Counted from the stretch's first letter, positions 42,926 through 51,920 are shown. The stretch is DNA of 64,000 bases from JAQAZP01 sp965531145 (GCA_965531145.1 CBESOE010000007.1:1-64000), one strand, 5' to 3'. Made by a program: numbers and translations. The notes: generated by a model from the sequence alone, not told the origin.

Positions 42926-44005
42926 GTGTCCGAGCCCGGTGCCGTCAGTGCCCCTGCCCCCTCCCGTCGCGGATGGCCGGTGCTCGGTATGCTCTTCGGC
43001 GCGCTCTGCCTGGTGTTTGCCCTCGACCTGGCGCTGGGGTCCGTTCGTATTCCCCTGGGCGACATCATCTCCGTTCTTTGTGGCGGCGGAGCGGGCAAGG
43101 AGAGCTGGGAGCAGATCGTCCTGGCCTACCGGCTGCCGCGGGCGATCACCGCCATGCTGAGTGGTGCCGGTCTCGCCGTGGCCGGCCTGCAGATGCAGAC
43201 CCTGTTCCGCAACCCGCTGGCCGGACCCTTCGTTCTCGGCATCAATGCCGGGGCCAGCCTCGGTGTGGCTGCGGCGGTGCTGGCCGCCGGGGGCCTCGCC
43301 GGTGCGGGGTTGATCTCCGGTCTGAGCCTGTTCGGCTCTCTGGGGGCGGTGGTTTCGGCCACCCTCGGATCGGCACTGGTCTTCGGTATGATCGTCCTGG
43401 TTTCCCGCCGGGTGGAGAGCAACATGACCCTGTTGATTCTGGGGCTGATGTTTGGCCACACCACCGGAGCGGCGGTGAGCGTACTGCTGCACTTCAGCGC
43501 TGCCGAGCAGATCCGGGTCTACGTGGCCTGGACTTTCGGCAGCTTTGCCGGAGTGGGGTGGGAGCAGCTGCAGGTGCTGTCCCCGGCGGTGCTGGCCGGC
43601 CTGGCCGCCGCCTTTCTGCTGGTCAAACCGCTCAACGCCCTGCTCCTCGGCGAGGCCTATGCCCGGAGCATGGGACTCACCGTGAGCCGGGCGCGACTGG
43701 CCGTGCTGGCCGGCACCTCGTTGCTGGCCGGATCGATCACCGCTTTTTGCGGGCCCATCGCTTTTCTCGGTGTGGCCGTGCCACACCTCTGCCGGGGGTT
43801 GCTCGATACATCGGACCACCGGCTGCTGGTGCCCGCGGTGACCCTGGCCGGGGCAACACTGGCCCTCACCGCCGACCTGGTGGCCCAGCTGCCCGGCAGC
43901 CAGGCCGTGTTGCCGCTCAACGCCGTGACGTCGCTGATCGGTGCCCCGGTGATCATCTGGGTCATCCTTCAGCGGGCCAACCTGAGGTCGACGTTCGCCT
44001 CATGA
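42926..44005 (+). CDS. FecCD/BtuC-family ABC transporter permease
   Basis: A 359-residue inner-membrane permease with about ten helices. Motifs of the family include LPRAITAMLSGAGLAVAGLQ, QTLFRNPLAGPFVLGINAGA, and CGPIAFLGVAVPHLCR with the ATPase-docking loop. It starts at GTG with an AGAGGTG ribosome site. It works with the preceding binding protein and the following ATPase, with which it overlaps by 4 nt. Confidence 0.93.
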   Translation: MSEPGAVSAPAPSRRGWPVLGMLFGALCLVFALDLALGSVRIPLGDIISVLCGGGAGKESWEQIVLAYRLPRAITAMLSGAGLAVAGLQMQTLFRNPLAGPFVLGINAGASLGVAAAVLAAGGLAGAGLISGLSLFGSLGAVVSATLGSALVFGMIVLVSRRVESNMTLLILGLMFGHTTGAAVSVLLHFSAAEQIRVYVAWTFGSFAGVGWEQLQVLSPAVLAGLAAAFLLVKPLNALLLGEAYARSMGLTVSRARLAVLAGTSLLAGSITAFCGPIAFLGVAVPHLCRGLLDTSDHRLLVPAVTLAGATLALTADLVAQLPGSQAVLPLNAVTSLIGAPVIIWVILQRANLRSTFAS

Positions 44006-45060
44006 GCCAACCCATACTTCAGACTGAAAACCTGGACATCGGCTACCGCCGTCGGCGGGGACCGGTGTTCACCGTGGCCGCGGGGATAAACGTCTCCCTG
44101 GAGGCGGGGGAGTGTGTCTGCCTGGTGGGGCCTAACGGAGCGGGCAAATCGACGCTGCTCAAGACCCTGTCCGGCATGCTGCGGCCATTGGGCGGCCGGG
44201 TGCTGGCCGGCGGTGACCCGGTGCACAATCTGCGGCCGCTGGAACTGGCCCGGCGTCTCAGTGTGGTGCTCACCGACCGGGTCCAGGCAGGGACGCTCTC
44301 CGCCTACGGCCTGGTGGCCCTGGGCCGTTATCCCTACACCGGCTGGACCGGCAGGCTCAGCGCCCACGACGAGGAACGGGTGCGCACCGCCATGTCGGCG
44401 GTGGGCGCCGCTGAACTGGCACCGCGCAGCGTGCTGGAACTGTCCGACGGTGAACGGCAGAAGGTGATGATCGCCCGGGCCCTGGCCCAGGACCCGGAAG
44501 TGATGATCCTCGATGAGCCCACCGCCTTTCTCGATCTTCCCCGGCGGGTGGAGGTGCTGCGCCTGCTCCGTGACCTGGCACACCGGAAATCCCGGGCGAT
44601 CCTTCTTTCCACCCACGACCTCGACCTGGCTCTGCGCACCGCCGACCACATCTGGGTCCTCTCCCGGGGGGGCCTGCTCCGCTGCGGTGTACCGGAGGAC
44701 CTGGTACTGGACGGTGCCTTCGAGACGGCCTTCCAGAGCGAGGGCGTCGAGTTCAACCGCGAGACCGGCAGTTTCCAGGTCAGCGGCGAGGCGGAGACCA
44801 CGGTGGCGGTGTGCGGGGATGGGGCGGTCCGGCGCTGGACCGTGCGCGGCCTGGAGCGGGCCGGACTGCGGGCGGTGAGCGGGGAAGAGGCTGCCACGGC
44901 CGTGTTCAGGGTCGAGGTGACTCCGGAGGAAAACACGGTGGCCTGGCGGCTGACCCATGATGGCCAGGTGGCCGAGGGCCGCACTGTGGAAGCCCTGCTG
45001 ATCGAGGTGCGCCAGGTCAGGTGGGCTGTCCCTCCTTCAGAAGAGCGCTCATCGCCTTGA
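44002..45060 (+). CDS. FecE/BtuD-family ABC transporter ATP-binding protein with C-terminal extension
   Basis: A 352-residue ATPase. Walker A GPNGAGKSTLL, signature LSDGERQKVMIARALA, Walker B VMILDEPTAFLDL and H-loop STHDLDL are intact. The catalytic part resembles FecE/HmuV. About 100 extra residues follow the usual end (after about 250), with no motif I recognise; similar extensions may be regulatory. The last 44 bp overlap the convergent isochorismatase gene. Confidence 0.9.
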   Translation: MSQPILQTENLDIGYRRRRGPVFTVAAGINVSLEAGECVCLVGPNGAGKSTLLKTLSGMLRPLGGRVLAGGDPVHNLRPLELARRLSVVLTDRVQAGTLSAYGLVALGRYPYTGWTGRLSAHDEERVRTAMSAVGAAELAPRSVLELSDGERQKVMIARALAQDPEVMILDEPTAFLDLPRRVEVLRLLRDLAHRKSRAILLSTHDLDLALRTADHIWVLSRGGLLRCGVPEDLVLDGAFETAFQSEGVEFNRETGSFQVSGEAETTVAVCGDGAVRRWTVRGLERAGLRAVSGEEAATAVFRVEVTPEENTVAWRLTHDGQVAEGRTVEALLIEVRQVRWAVPPSEERSSP

Positions 45061-45610
45061 ACCCCGGGTGACTGGTGTCACGGGCCCACTCGAATCCCAC
45101 CGACTCGTGGTTGGTCAGCACCGCCCCGGCCTGCTGCATCCGGTCCAGGGCGTGGCGGCGGTATTCCTCACCGCGGCCACTGATACACTCCCAGCAGAGA
45201 TGCACCTGGTTCCCCGCACGCAGCAGTTCGATCACCGTCTGCATCACGCAGACATGGGCCTCGATGCCGGCCACCACGATTTGCCGCTGCTCCACCGGCA
45301 CACCGGGGCGTAACTGCTGGAGAAGCTTTTCGAAATTATCGTCGCCACAGCAGCCAAAGGCGGTCTTGTCCAAATAGCGGTGCTCGGTCTCAAGTCGGTC
45401 AAAGACCGCCTGCACCTCGGGGTGGGTTGGTCCCAGCCCCCGGGGATACTGTTCGGTGAGCAGTACCGGCACGCGGTAGATGTCGGCAAAGCTGAGCAGC
45501 CTGTTGGTCGCTTCGATCACCAGTGCTGGTCGGTGGATCATATCCATCAGTTTGCCCTGCAGGTCGATGACCAGCACGATGCTTCGTTTGAGGTCGAGTA
45601 GATCGGACAT
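45017..45610 (-). CDS. Isochorismatase-family cysteine hydrolase (YcaC-like)
   Basis: A 197-residue protein with the D-K-C triad of the family: D16 in VIDLQGKL, K82 in LDKTAFGC and C121 in IEAHVCVMQT. The cis-peptide position before the Cys is present. Members hydrolyse vinyl ethers or amides; the substrate is not predictable here, and the match is closer to YcaC than to true isochorismatases. ATG 45610 has AGGAG ten bases upstream. It overlaps the transporter ATPase gene tail-to-tail. Confidence 0.88.
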   Translation of the reverse strand: MSDLLDLKRSIVLVIDLQGKLMDMIHRPALVIEATNRLLSFADIYRVPVLLTEQYPRGLGPTHPEVQAVFDRLETEHRYLDKTAFGCCGDDNFEKLLQQLRPGVPVEQRQIVVAGIEAHVCVMQTVIELLRAGNQVHLCWECISGRGEEYRRHALDRMQQAGAVLTNHESVGFEWARDTSHPGFKAMSALLKEGQPT

Positions 45611-45694
45611 TGTTATCAATCTCCTGGATTGCAGAATGACAGAGTCAGGGGTGGCTGCTGCACGGTCGGCTGCACCCGTGCCGTCGAAAGTGGA

Positions 45695-45705
45695 GTACAT
45701 TGTAC
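45695..45705. promoter_or_regulatory. palindromic site upstream of the isochorismatase-family gene
   Basis: GTACATTGTAC is a perfect 11-bp palindrome with a central T, about 85 bp upstream of the minus-strand start. On the minus strand it contains TACAAT, a possible -10. GTGGAG/CTCCAC arms flank it at a distance. Possibly an operator for a dimeric repressor. Confidence 0.35.
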
Positions 45706-45804
45706 ACACCCCTCCACTCCGGTGGAACAGACTGTGCTTTGTATAGAGGGGGATGTCCGGCGGCGGACGGCTCGGTGCCCTCCGCCGCTGGTTGACTTTC
45801 CGGG

Positions 45805-46425
45805 TCAGGGGGCGATGCCCACCACCGAGCAGACATCGCTGGCCACGTCCCCCGAAGCGGGATAGGGGGGCTGGTTGTATGGCGCCGGGGTGACGTCGGC
45901 GGCACTGAGGGTGAACATGTTGGTGCCGATCAGCGTGGCCAGCGCCGGGATGCTCTGGTTCCAGTTGGTGGGGTTGGCATACTCCAGGGTGATCATGATG
46001 TTCTGTCCGGCGGTCACCGGCACGCTGAGCGGGATGGTCATGTTGTCGTCGAGATATCTGAACTCGTTGAGCCAGCCGTCCTCCAGCACCGGGGCCACCA
46101 CTGTTTCAAGCTCCGTTCCCGGCGTGGGGAAGGTGCTGCCGTCGTAGATGTGGATCGCGTTCTCGATGCTGTACCCCGATACGCCGTTGCCCGAACGCCA
46201 GAAGATCTGGACGCCAACGATGGTGCCGTTCTGGGGCATGGTCAGCACGGCGCCGGCCTCTTCACCGGCCACGAAGTCGCCGACGATCACAGCGGTACCG
46301 AAGTCGCTGACCGAGTCGTTCTTGACGATCACCTCCTGGGCTGAGAGAGATCCGGGGGCCAGCAGGGCGATGAACAGGGCGGTGGCGAGCAGCGGCAGCA
46401 GGTTTTGAGCCGGGACTCTTCTCAT
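45805..46425 (-). CDS. Secreted protein of unknown function
   Basis: A 206-residue exported protein. The signal peptide (about 1-28) ends GSLSAQE. The mature part is predicted mostly beta, with segments such as GTIVGVQIFWRSGNG and TIPLSVPVTAGQNIMITLEY, which look like a jelly-roll or carbohydrate-binding-like sandwich. No catalytic motif or sorting signal is seen. The start was set at the ATG with GGAGG eight bases before it; an upstream in-frame ATG lacks one. A GC hairpin (45761-45767 with 45781-45787) just beyond the stop could slow transcription but has no T tract. Confidence 0.65.
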   Translation of the reverse strand: MRRVPAQNLLPLLATALFIALLAPGSLSAQEVIVKNDSVSDFGTAVIVGDFVAGEEAGAVLTMPQNGTIVGVQIFWRSGNGVSGYSIENAIHIYDGSTFPTPGTELETVVAPVLEDGWLNEFRYLDDNMTIPLSVPVTAGQNIMITLEYANPTNWNQSIPALATLIGTNMFTLSAADVTPAPYNQPPYPASGDVASDVCSVVGIAP

Positions 46426-46652
46426 GGGATAATCCTCCGTCAACGAGATATTGGGGCAGCTATGCTGGTGAGTAGGTGCAGGTGGCGCCCTGGTTCAACC
46501 GGGAGCTGGCGGGGCGAGCGCCGATGGGGTACAACCTTTTCGATCCAACCTCTTCCCTGTAATATACTGCCTCCGGGCCGTAAACGTCACTGGTGACGCG
46601 GACCGGCGGAGTGTCCCGGCCGCGGGTGACCGCCATTCTGGAGACCGTTTTG

Positions 46653-47627
46653 GTGAGTGCAAAGAAGAAAAAAAAGAGTGAACCGGACACCGTCACGGAC
46701 AGCACGGCGGCGGAGGATGACCTCGAACTGCTGGTGCCCGAACTGGTGGAGGGAGAACCGGAAGGGCAGGGGTTGGTCCCTGCCGACCCGGTCCGCCGCT
46801 ACCTGGCGGAGATCTCGCGTTTCAAGCCGCTCTCCCGCGAGGAGGAGCACGAACTGGCCATGCGCTATCGCGAGGAGGGCGACCTGGAGGCGGCCAGGAT
46901 CCTGGTCAGCGCCAACCTCAAACAGGTGGTACGTCTGGCCTTCATGTTCAGCCGGTTCTACCAGAACGTGATGGACCTGGTCCAGGAGGGCAATGTCGGC
47001 CTGATGCAGGCGGTGCAGCGTTTCGATCCATTCCGCGGTACCCGGCTTTCCACCTACGCCACGTTCTGGATCCGGGCCTACATGATCAAGTTCCTCACCG
47101 ACAACTGGCGCCTGGTGCGGGTGGGGACCACCAACGCGCGGCGCAAGCTGCTGTTCAACCTGCAAAAGGAGAAGGCACGGCTGGAATCCATGGGGATCGG
47201 TTACGGCCCCAAGCTGCTGGCCGAAAAGTTCGGCGCTTCAGAGCAGGACATCCGTGATATCGAGGAGAGCATCGGTTCATCGGATCTCTCCCTGGATCAG
47301 CCGCTGGGGTTTGACAGCGACCGCAGCTTCGGCGATGTACTGGCCGACGGCGACGAACCGCTGGAAGATGTGCTGGCCAACGAGGACTTCCTCCGGGTCT
47401 TCCGTGAGAAGGTTGCCATATTCTCCGAAGAACTGGACGATCGTGACCGTTTCATCCTGGAGAACCGTCTGATCGCCGAGGAGCCGGTGACCCTGCAGCA
47501 GATCGGCGACCGTTATGGCATCACCAGGGAGGGCAGCCGGCAGGTGGAACGCAAGCTGCTCGGCCGGCTGAAGGAATTCATCCGGACGGAAATGGGAAAT
47601 CAAACCGGCCCGCAGGACGGCCTTTGA
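46653..47627 (+). CDS. rpoH: RNA polymerase sigma-32-type sigma factor (RpoH-like)
   Basis: A 324-residue sigma-70-family factor lacking region 1.1. Region 1.2 (DPVRRYLAEISRFKPLS), region 2 (LVQEGNVGLMQAVQRFDPFR and LSTYATFWIRAYMIKFL) and region 4 (TREGSRQVERKLLGRLKEF) are clear. NWRLVRVGTTNARRKLLFNL is close to the RpoH box. It would direct RNA polymerase to heat-shock-type promoters. GTG 46653 was chosen with GGAG ten bases upstream; an in-frame GTG 60 bp earlier has no ribosome site. The first 50 residues are a Lys- and acid-rich extension. A TATACT lies at about 46563. Confidence 0.85.
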   Translation: MSAKKKKKSEPDTVTDSTAAEDDLELLVPELVEGEPEGQGLVPADPVRRYLAEISRFKPLSREEEHELAMRYREEGDLEAARILVSANLKQVVRLAFMFSRFYQNVMDLVQEGNVGLMQAVQRFDPFRGTRLSTYATFWIRAYMIKFLTDNWRLVRVGTTNARRKLLFNLQKEKARLESMGIGYGPKLLAEKFGASEQDIRDIEESIGSSDLSLDQPLGFDSDRSFGDVLADGDEPLEDVLANEDFLRVFREKVAIFSEELDDRDRFILENRLIAEEPVTLQQIGDRYGITREGSRQVERKLLGRLKEFIRTEMGNQTGPQDGL

Positions 47628-47645
47628 GCCGCTGGAGGAGACGTG

Positions 47646-48095
47646 ATGAACGAGAAGAAAAAGATCGAATACAAGGGCCCCGGGACGCCGCCAACGGAAA
47701 TGGGGACCGTCACGCTGACCCCGGAGGGTGTGGTGATCCTCTCCCCGCTGGTGATGAACACCTGCGTCAGGGAACGCAGGGTCTGCCGGCTCTGGTTCGA
47801 GGAACAGGCCCGGCACGTGGGGGTCAAGATGGGCGCCGAGGGTCGCCAGGACGCCGTGCCCATCGAAGTTCAGGGCGAGGGGGATACCCGTACCGGACAG
47901 ATCGACCTCAACCGGATGCTGGCGGCCTACAAGGTGGCCCTTCCCGGGGAACCGGTGGAACTGGCGGTGCTCTGGAAGCAGAAAATGGATTTCTTCGAGA
48001 TCAGCCTCACCGGCGAGGCCGAGGCCATTGTCCCCATGGCCGATCTCGACCGCTCGAAAATCAAGAGTATCCTCGACGATTATGAACCGCTGTAG
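47646..48095 (+). CDS. Conserved-looking hypothetical protein
   Basis: A 149-residue soluble protein, GGAGGAG ribosome site and ATG 47646 (GTG 47643 also possible). It has no signal peptide or membrane helix. It reads as a small alpha/beta protein with two cysteines (TCVRERRVCRLWF) and no motif I recognise. It follows rpoH by 18 bp and is probably in the same transcript; any link to stress response is a guess. Confidence 0.6.
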   Translation: MNEKKKIEYKGPGTPPTEMGTVTLTPEGVVILSPLVMNTCVRERRVCRLWFEEQARHVGVKMGAEGRQDAVPIEVQGEGDTRTGQIDLNRMLAAYKVALPGEPVELAVLWKQKMDFFEISLTGEAEAIVPMADLDRSKIKSILDDYEPL

Positions 48096-48248
48096 GCCGT
48101 GAGCAAATGGGGCCAGGCTGCACCCGCGGTGGCCAGCGGGGTGGCTAGGTAACTTGTCCCTCTTGTAATATAATCGCTTCTTTCATTGCCCCTCGGGGGT
48201 GGTCCGGGGTGCCGGGCAGGCCCGGGGCCAGGGGAGGTCAGCGGTCGG

Positions 48249-49292
48249 ATGCACGTGCTGGTTACAGGCGGAGCCGGGTTCATCGGCAGCCACGTGGCAG
48301 CGTTCTATGCCGGGCGGGGAGACCGGGTATCCGTCCTGGACAACCTCAGCCGACAGAAACTGCTGGGCAAGTCGGAAGCCCACTCCCTGTGCAACTGGAA
48401 CTACCTCGATGAGCTCGGGGGCGTCACCCTGGTCCGGGGAGACGTCTGTGACGCCGATGTGCTGGACCAGGTCTGCCCCGGGGTCGGCTTGATCGTCCAC
48501 TGTGCGGCCCAGACCGCGGTGACCACCTCCATCGTCCGCCCGGACGATGATTTCTCCTCCAACGCCCGGGGCACCTTCAGCCTGCTGGAAGCCGCGCGGC
48601 GCCACCAGGTGCCGGCGGTGATCTACTGCTCCACAAACAAGGTCTACGGGGACCGGGTGAATCGGGTCCCGGTTGAGGAGGGGGAACACCGGTACCGCTT
48701 TGGCGGCGAGCACACTTACGGCATCACCGAGGAGTTCGGGGTGGACCTCTGCGAGCACACCCCGTACGGCTGCTCCAAGCTGACCGGCGACCTCTACATG
48801 CAGGATTACGCGCACATCCACGGTATTCGCACCGGTGTTTTTCGCATGTCCTGCATTTACGGCGAACGGCAGATGGGGGTGGAGGACCAGGGCTGGCTGG
48901 CCTGGTTCACCATCGCCGCCATGACCGGGCGGCCGATCACCCTTTTCGGCGACGGCAAGCAGGTCCGCGACGTGCTCTATGTCGGTGACCTGGTGCAGCT
49001 GTTCAATCGATTTGCCGAATCCGGCGTGCCGCACACCGTCTGCAATGCCGGTGGTGGTCCGCAGAACACGCTCTCCCTGCTGGAACTGATCGGGCTGCTG
49101 GAGCAGGAGACCGGGAAACGAAGCCCCGTCTCCTTCGCACCCTGGCGGCCCTCGGACCAGAAAGTCTACGTTTCCGACATCGGCAAGGCCGCCCGGACCT
49201 TTGACTGGGCGCCGGCCACCGCTCCCCGGGAAGGGGTACGGCGGCTGGTCCGCTGGGTCGGTGAGAATCTCGACCTCTTCGATGAAATCTGA
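48249..49292 (+). CDS. NAD-dependent nucleotide-sugar epimerase (CDP-paratose/tyvelose 2-epimerase-like)
   Basis: A 347-residue extended SDR. The NAD site is VLVTGGAGFIGSH, the active-site Tyr/Lys are in YGCSK, and Ser/Thr is in CSTNKVYGD. The segments YGDRVNRVPVEE, GITEEFGVDL, FRMSCIYGERQMG and DVLYVGDLVQLF are those of the CDP-tyvelose epimerase group more than of GalE. It should invert a sugar carbon for polysaccharide or glycolipid synthesis. ATG 48249 has GGAGGT about ten bases before. A glycosyltransferase follows on the same strand. Confidence 0.85.
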   Translation: MHVLVTGGAGFIGSHVAAFYAGRGDRVSVLDNLSRQKLLGKSEAHSLCNWNYLDELGGVTLVRGDVCDADVLDQVCPGVGLIVHCAAQTAVTTSIVRPDDDFSSNARGTFSLLEAARRHQVPAVIYCSTNKVYGDRVNRVPVEEGEHRYRFGGEHTYGITEEFGVDLCEHTPYGCSKLTGDLYMQDYAHIHGIRTGVFRMSCIYGERQMGVEDQGWLAWFTIAAMTGRPITLFGDGKQVRDVLYVGDLVQLFNRFAESGVPHTVCNAGGGPQNTLSLLELIGLLEQETGKRSPVSFAPWRPSDQKVYVSDIGKAARTFDWAPATAPREGVRRLVRWVGENLDLFDEI

Positions 49293-49340
49293 TGCCGCCG
49301 GCGCTGAAACGGCGGCCGCGCTCCAGGGGATGAACCAGGA

Positions 49341-50582
49341 ATGAAAGTTGGAGTGATCAGTGAAAGCCCGTTGTTGACCACCGGCTACGGGGTGCCCACC
49401 AGGCACCTCTGCCAGCGTTTCCACCAGAACGGGCTGGACGTGGCCTGTCTGGGAATCCACCAGGTGGCCTTCGGTTACCACGAGCACACGCTGCCCTACC
49501 GGGTGTGGCCCACCTGTCCGCACGATCCCAACGGGCTGGAACTGATGGAGTATTTCCTGCGGTCCGAGCAGCCGGATGTGCTGCTGCTGCTCAACACGCT
49601 GCCGGTGTGCAACGAGTGGGCCGCCCTGCTGCGGCGGAAATTCAAGGTGCTGACCCCGGCGCTGGCCTATTTTTCCGCCGAAGGCGCTCCGCTGAGCCCC
49701 GACTGGTTCACCACCTTCCGCTTCATGCAGAAGACCGTGGCCTGGACTAATTTCACCAGGCAGTCGGCCATCGATGCCTACAACGTTTCTCCCGAAGCGG
49801 TTTACATGGGGGTGGACCACGAGGCGTTCCAGCCCTACGACGAGGAGCGACGGAAGACCCTGCGCCAGGCGGTGGGCTGGGACGACAAGTTTGTGGTGCT
49901 TTTTGTCGGACGGAACATGTTCGCCAAGCAGCAGGACAAAGTTGTGGAGGCGGCTTCTCTACTGCGGAAGGATGGGCACGAGGACATCCTGATCCACCTG
50001 CAGTGCAAGCCCTTCGAGAACTACACCAACGGCGGGTGGGATCTGCCCTCGCTCTGCCGGCAATGGGACGTGCGGGAAATGATCTCCTTCCCGCCCGATC
50101 TCCGGAACCAGCATTACGCCACACCCCACTCCCGCGATCCGGAGACGGTCAACCTCTCCGGTGATGTGCTGGCCAACCTCGCCTCGCTCAGCCTCGCCGA
50201 CCGCTACAACTGTGCCGATCTCTACATCCACCCCTCCATGGTGGAGGGCTTCAGTTTCCCCTGCGCCGAGGCCATGGCCTGTGGTGTTCCCATTGCCCAC
50301 ACCGATGACAGCGGCGTGATGAACGAGGTGTGTGGTGAGGCCGGATACCGCATTCCCCGGGTCGCCGAAACCACTGCTTCCTGGGGTTCGCGCTACAGCG
50401 TACTCTCGGCCCGGGACATCGCCGACACCATTCTCCACTTTCGCGACATGTTGCGGGAGAAGCCTGAGGAGCGGAAACGTCTCGGCGATCTCGGTGTCAA
50501 ACAGTCCATGCGTTACAATTGGGACAAGACCGCTGCGTCGATCATGGAAATGCTGGAACAGACGGCCGCGATCAAGCTGTGA
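49341..50582 (+). CDS. Family 4 glycosyltransferase
   Basis: A 413-residue GT-B enzyme. An N-terminal domain (GVISESPLLTTGYGVPTRH) is followed by a donor domain with VLFVGRNMFAKQQDKVVEA, LADRYNCADLYIHPSMVEGF and the Glu-rich SFPCAEAMACGVP (E-x7-E type). It retains the substrate's anomeric configuration by family. Sugar and acceptor are unknown; the adjacent epimerase probably supplies a modified sugar nucleotide. A CCAGGA site lies directly before the ATG. Confidence 0.85.
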   Translation: MKVGVISESPLLTTGYGVPTRHLCQRFHQNGLDVACLGIHQVAFGYHEHTLPYRVWPTCPHDPNGLELMEYFLRSEQPDVLLLLNTLPVCNEWAALLRRKFKVLTPALAYFSAEGAPLSPDWFTTFRFMQKTVAWTNFTRQSAIDAYNVSPEAVYMGVDHEAFQPYDEERRKTLRQAVGWDDKFVVLFVGRNMFAKQQDKVVEAASLLRKDGHEDILIHLQCKPFENYTNGGWDLPSLCRQWDVREMISFPPDLRNQHYATPHSRDPETVNLSGDVLANLASLSLADRYNCADLYIHPSMVEGFSFPCAEAMACGVPIAHTDDSGVMNEVCGEAGYRIPRVAETTASWGSRYSVLSARDIADTILHFRDMLREKPEERKRLGDLGVKQSMRYNWDKTAASIMEMLEQTAAIKL

Positions 50583-50611
50583 CGCTGACCCGTCACGGCG
50601 GGGAGGAAACC

Positions 50612-51040
50612 ATGAACCGTCATCGTCTCCTGGTGGGTCTGCCGGTGGTGTTGCTGATCACGGGGGTGCTGCTTCTCGGGGGCTGCGGTACGGAGAAGGA
50701 ATACGCCGGCAGCCTGGTGGATACCTACGACAAGGCCAAGGAGACTGGCACGGCTGGGGACATGCGGGCCATCGGACAGGCGTTGACCAGCTACCAGTTG
50801 GACAATGGCGAGTTCCCCTCGGCCGGCGGGATCGACACCCTCCTCGGGCAGCTGAACCCCGACTACCTGCGCATGGCGGCCAGCACTGACAAGTGGGGAA
50901 ACCCGCTGATCTACAGCGCCACTCCCGGTGGCTACCGCCTGCTATCCAAAGGTGATGACGGACGTGAAGGGACCGAGGACGACATCGTGCTGGAGAACGG
51001 CCAGCTGAGAACGCCATCCGGGACGGGGCTTTCCTTTTGA
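50612..51040 (+). CDS. Lipoprotein with type II secretion GspG-like pseudopilin domain
   Basis: A 142-residue lipoprotein. The lipobox LGGC places Cys25. The mature region GDMRAIGQALTSYQLDNGEFP followed by DKWGNPLIY and LLSKGDDGREGTEDDIV is the C-terminal globular half of GspG-type major pseudopilins, including the calcium-loop-like GDDG..GTEDD. The N-terminal methylated helix of real pseudopilins is missing and replaced by a lipoprotein signal. It would be a membrane-anchored pilin-head domain; function unknown. GGAGGAAACC precedes the ATG. Confidence 0.8.
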   Translation: MNRHRLLVGLPVVLLITGVLLLGGCGTEKEYAGSLVDTYDKAKETGTAGDMRAIGQALTSYQLDNGEFPSAGGIDTLLGQLNPDYLRMAASTDKWGNPLIYSATPGGYRLLSKGDDGREGTEDDIVLENGQLRTPSGTGLSF

Positions 51041-51056
51041 GCAGCGGGGCGAACTG

Positions 51057-51800
51057 ATGATGCATGTCTCATCTGCACGGTTACGGGCCGCCGCCCTTTT
51101 CCTCGCCTTGTGCGCCGGCCTGGCGCTGTCCACCGCCTGTTACCGTCCGCCCGACCACGTGGTGGATGCCATCATCGACTACATCGCTGCCGTCCAGGGG
51201 CAGGATATGGGCCGGCTCTACCATCTGCGCAGCGGCCGCCTGCCGCCGCCGGGTACCCGACCCGGCCTGCCTCACGTTCCCGCCATCTGGGAAGAGCGGC
51301 AGTTCACACCGTCCGGCAACCTGGCATTCGATCTGCTTCGCGAGCGGGCCCAGCTGAGCTACCACCTCTATGAACGGGGGCGCGAGCGGGGGCGGCTCCG
51401 CCTGTCGCCCCTGGGCATCGTGCTGATCAAGGGGCTGGTGCTGGGGCGGGGTGTGATGTACAGCGTGGCTGAACGCATCGACCATCCCGACGGGCGGGTC
51501 ACCGCCATTCTCCAGGTCGACCTGAATTACGAGCAGATCAATTACCACCAGCTGCCCGACGGGACCATCGTCTATTTCATGGGCCACCCGCTGGGTGCCA
51601 CCTACCCGGCCACGGTGGGCCAGCGGCTCAAGGGGGCGGTGCAGTTGCTCGACCGGCTGCGGGTCCGCGTCGATCTCGCACCCGCCGGACCGGAGTCGGC
51701 CCACGGGTGGCGGGTGCTCACCTTCACGCCCCAGCCGGGCAGCGATGAATACATCACGGTCACCGGCCAGATCGGCAACCGCAGCTGGCTGCGCGATTGA
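51057..51800 (+). CDS. Predicted lipoprotein of unknown function
   Basis: A 247-residue exported protein. The N-terminal signal ends in LSTAC (Cys28). The mature part has no motif I recognise; it alternates charged helices (RERAQLSYHLYERGRERGR) with beta-like stretches near the C-terminus. Two ATGs (51057 and 51060) are possible. It follows the GspG-domain lipoprotein by 16 bp, probably in one transcript. Confidence 0.6.
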   Translation: MMHVSSARLRAAALFLALCAGLALSTACYRPPDHVVDAIIDYIAAVQGQDMGRLYHLRSGRLPPPGTRPGLPHVPAIWEERQFTPSGNLAFDLLRERAQLSYHLYERGRERGRLRLSPLGIVLIKGLVLGRGVMYSVAERIDHPDGRVTAILQVDLNYEQINYHQLPDGTIVYFMGHPLGATYPATVGQRLKGAVQLLDRLRVRVDLAPAGPESAHGWRVLTFTPQPGSDEYITVTGQIGNRSWLRD

Positions 51801-51830
51801 CCTGGCTGTTGGCGGTGCCCGAACGATTCG

Positions 51831-51859
51831 TTGACACGGTCTGATCCCTGTATTATATT
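51831..51859 (+). promoter_or_regulatory. sigma-70 promoter upstream of hypothetical gene 51921
   Basis: Perfect TTGACA (51831-51836), a 17-bp spacer and TATATT (51854-51859). Expected start near 51866, with a leader of about 55 nt. Confidence 0.7.
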
Positions 51860-51920
51860 TTTTTCACAGCAAGCGAGTTGTATCCATAGAACAGCGTTGT
51901 GCCCTGGTGGTGGAGTAGTG

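Noticed and set aside
48154..48174. TTGTCC...TATAAT as a promoter for the epimerase
   Set aside because: TATAAT is present, but the nearest -35-like hexamer is only 9 bp away and nothing suitable lies at 16-18 bp.
48183..49820. A 545-codon minus-strand frame over the epimerase and glycosyltransferase
   Set aside because: Antisense shadow of two motif-supported genes; no signature of its own.
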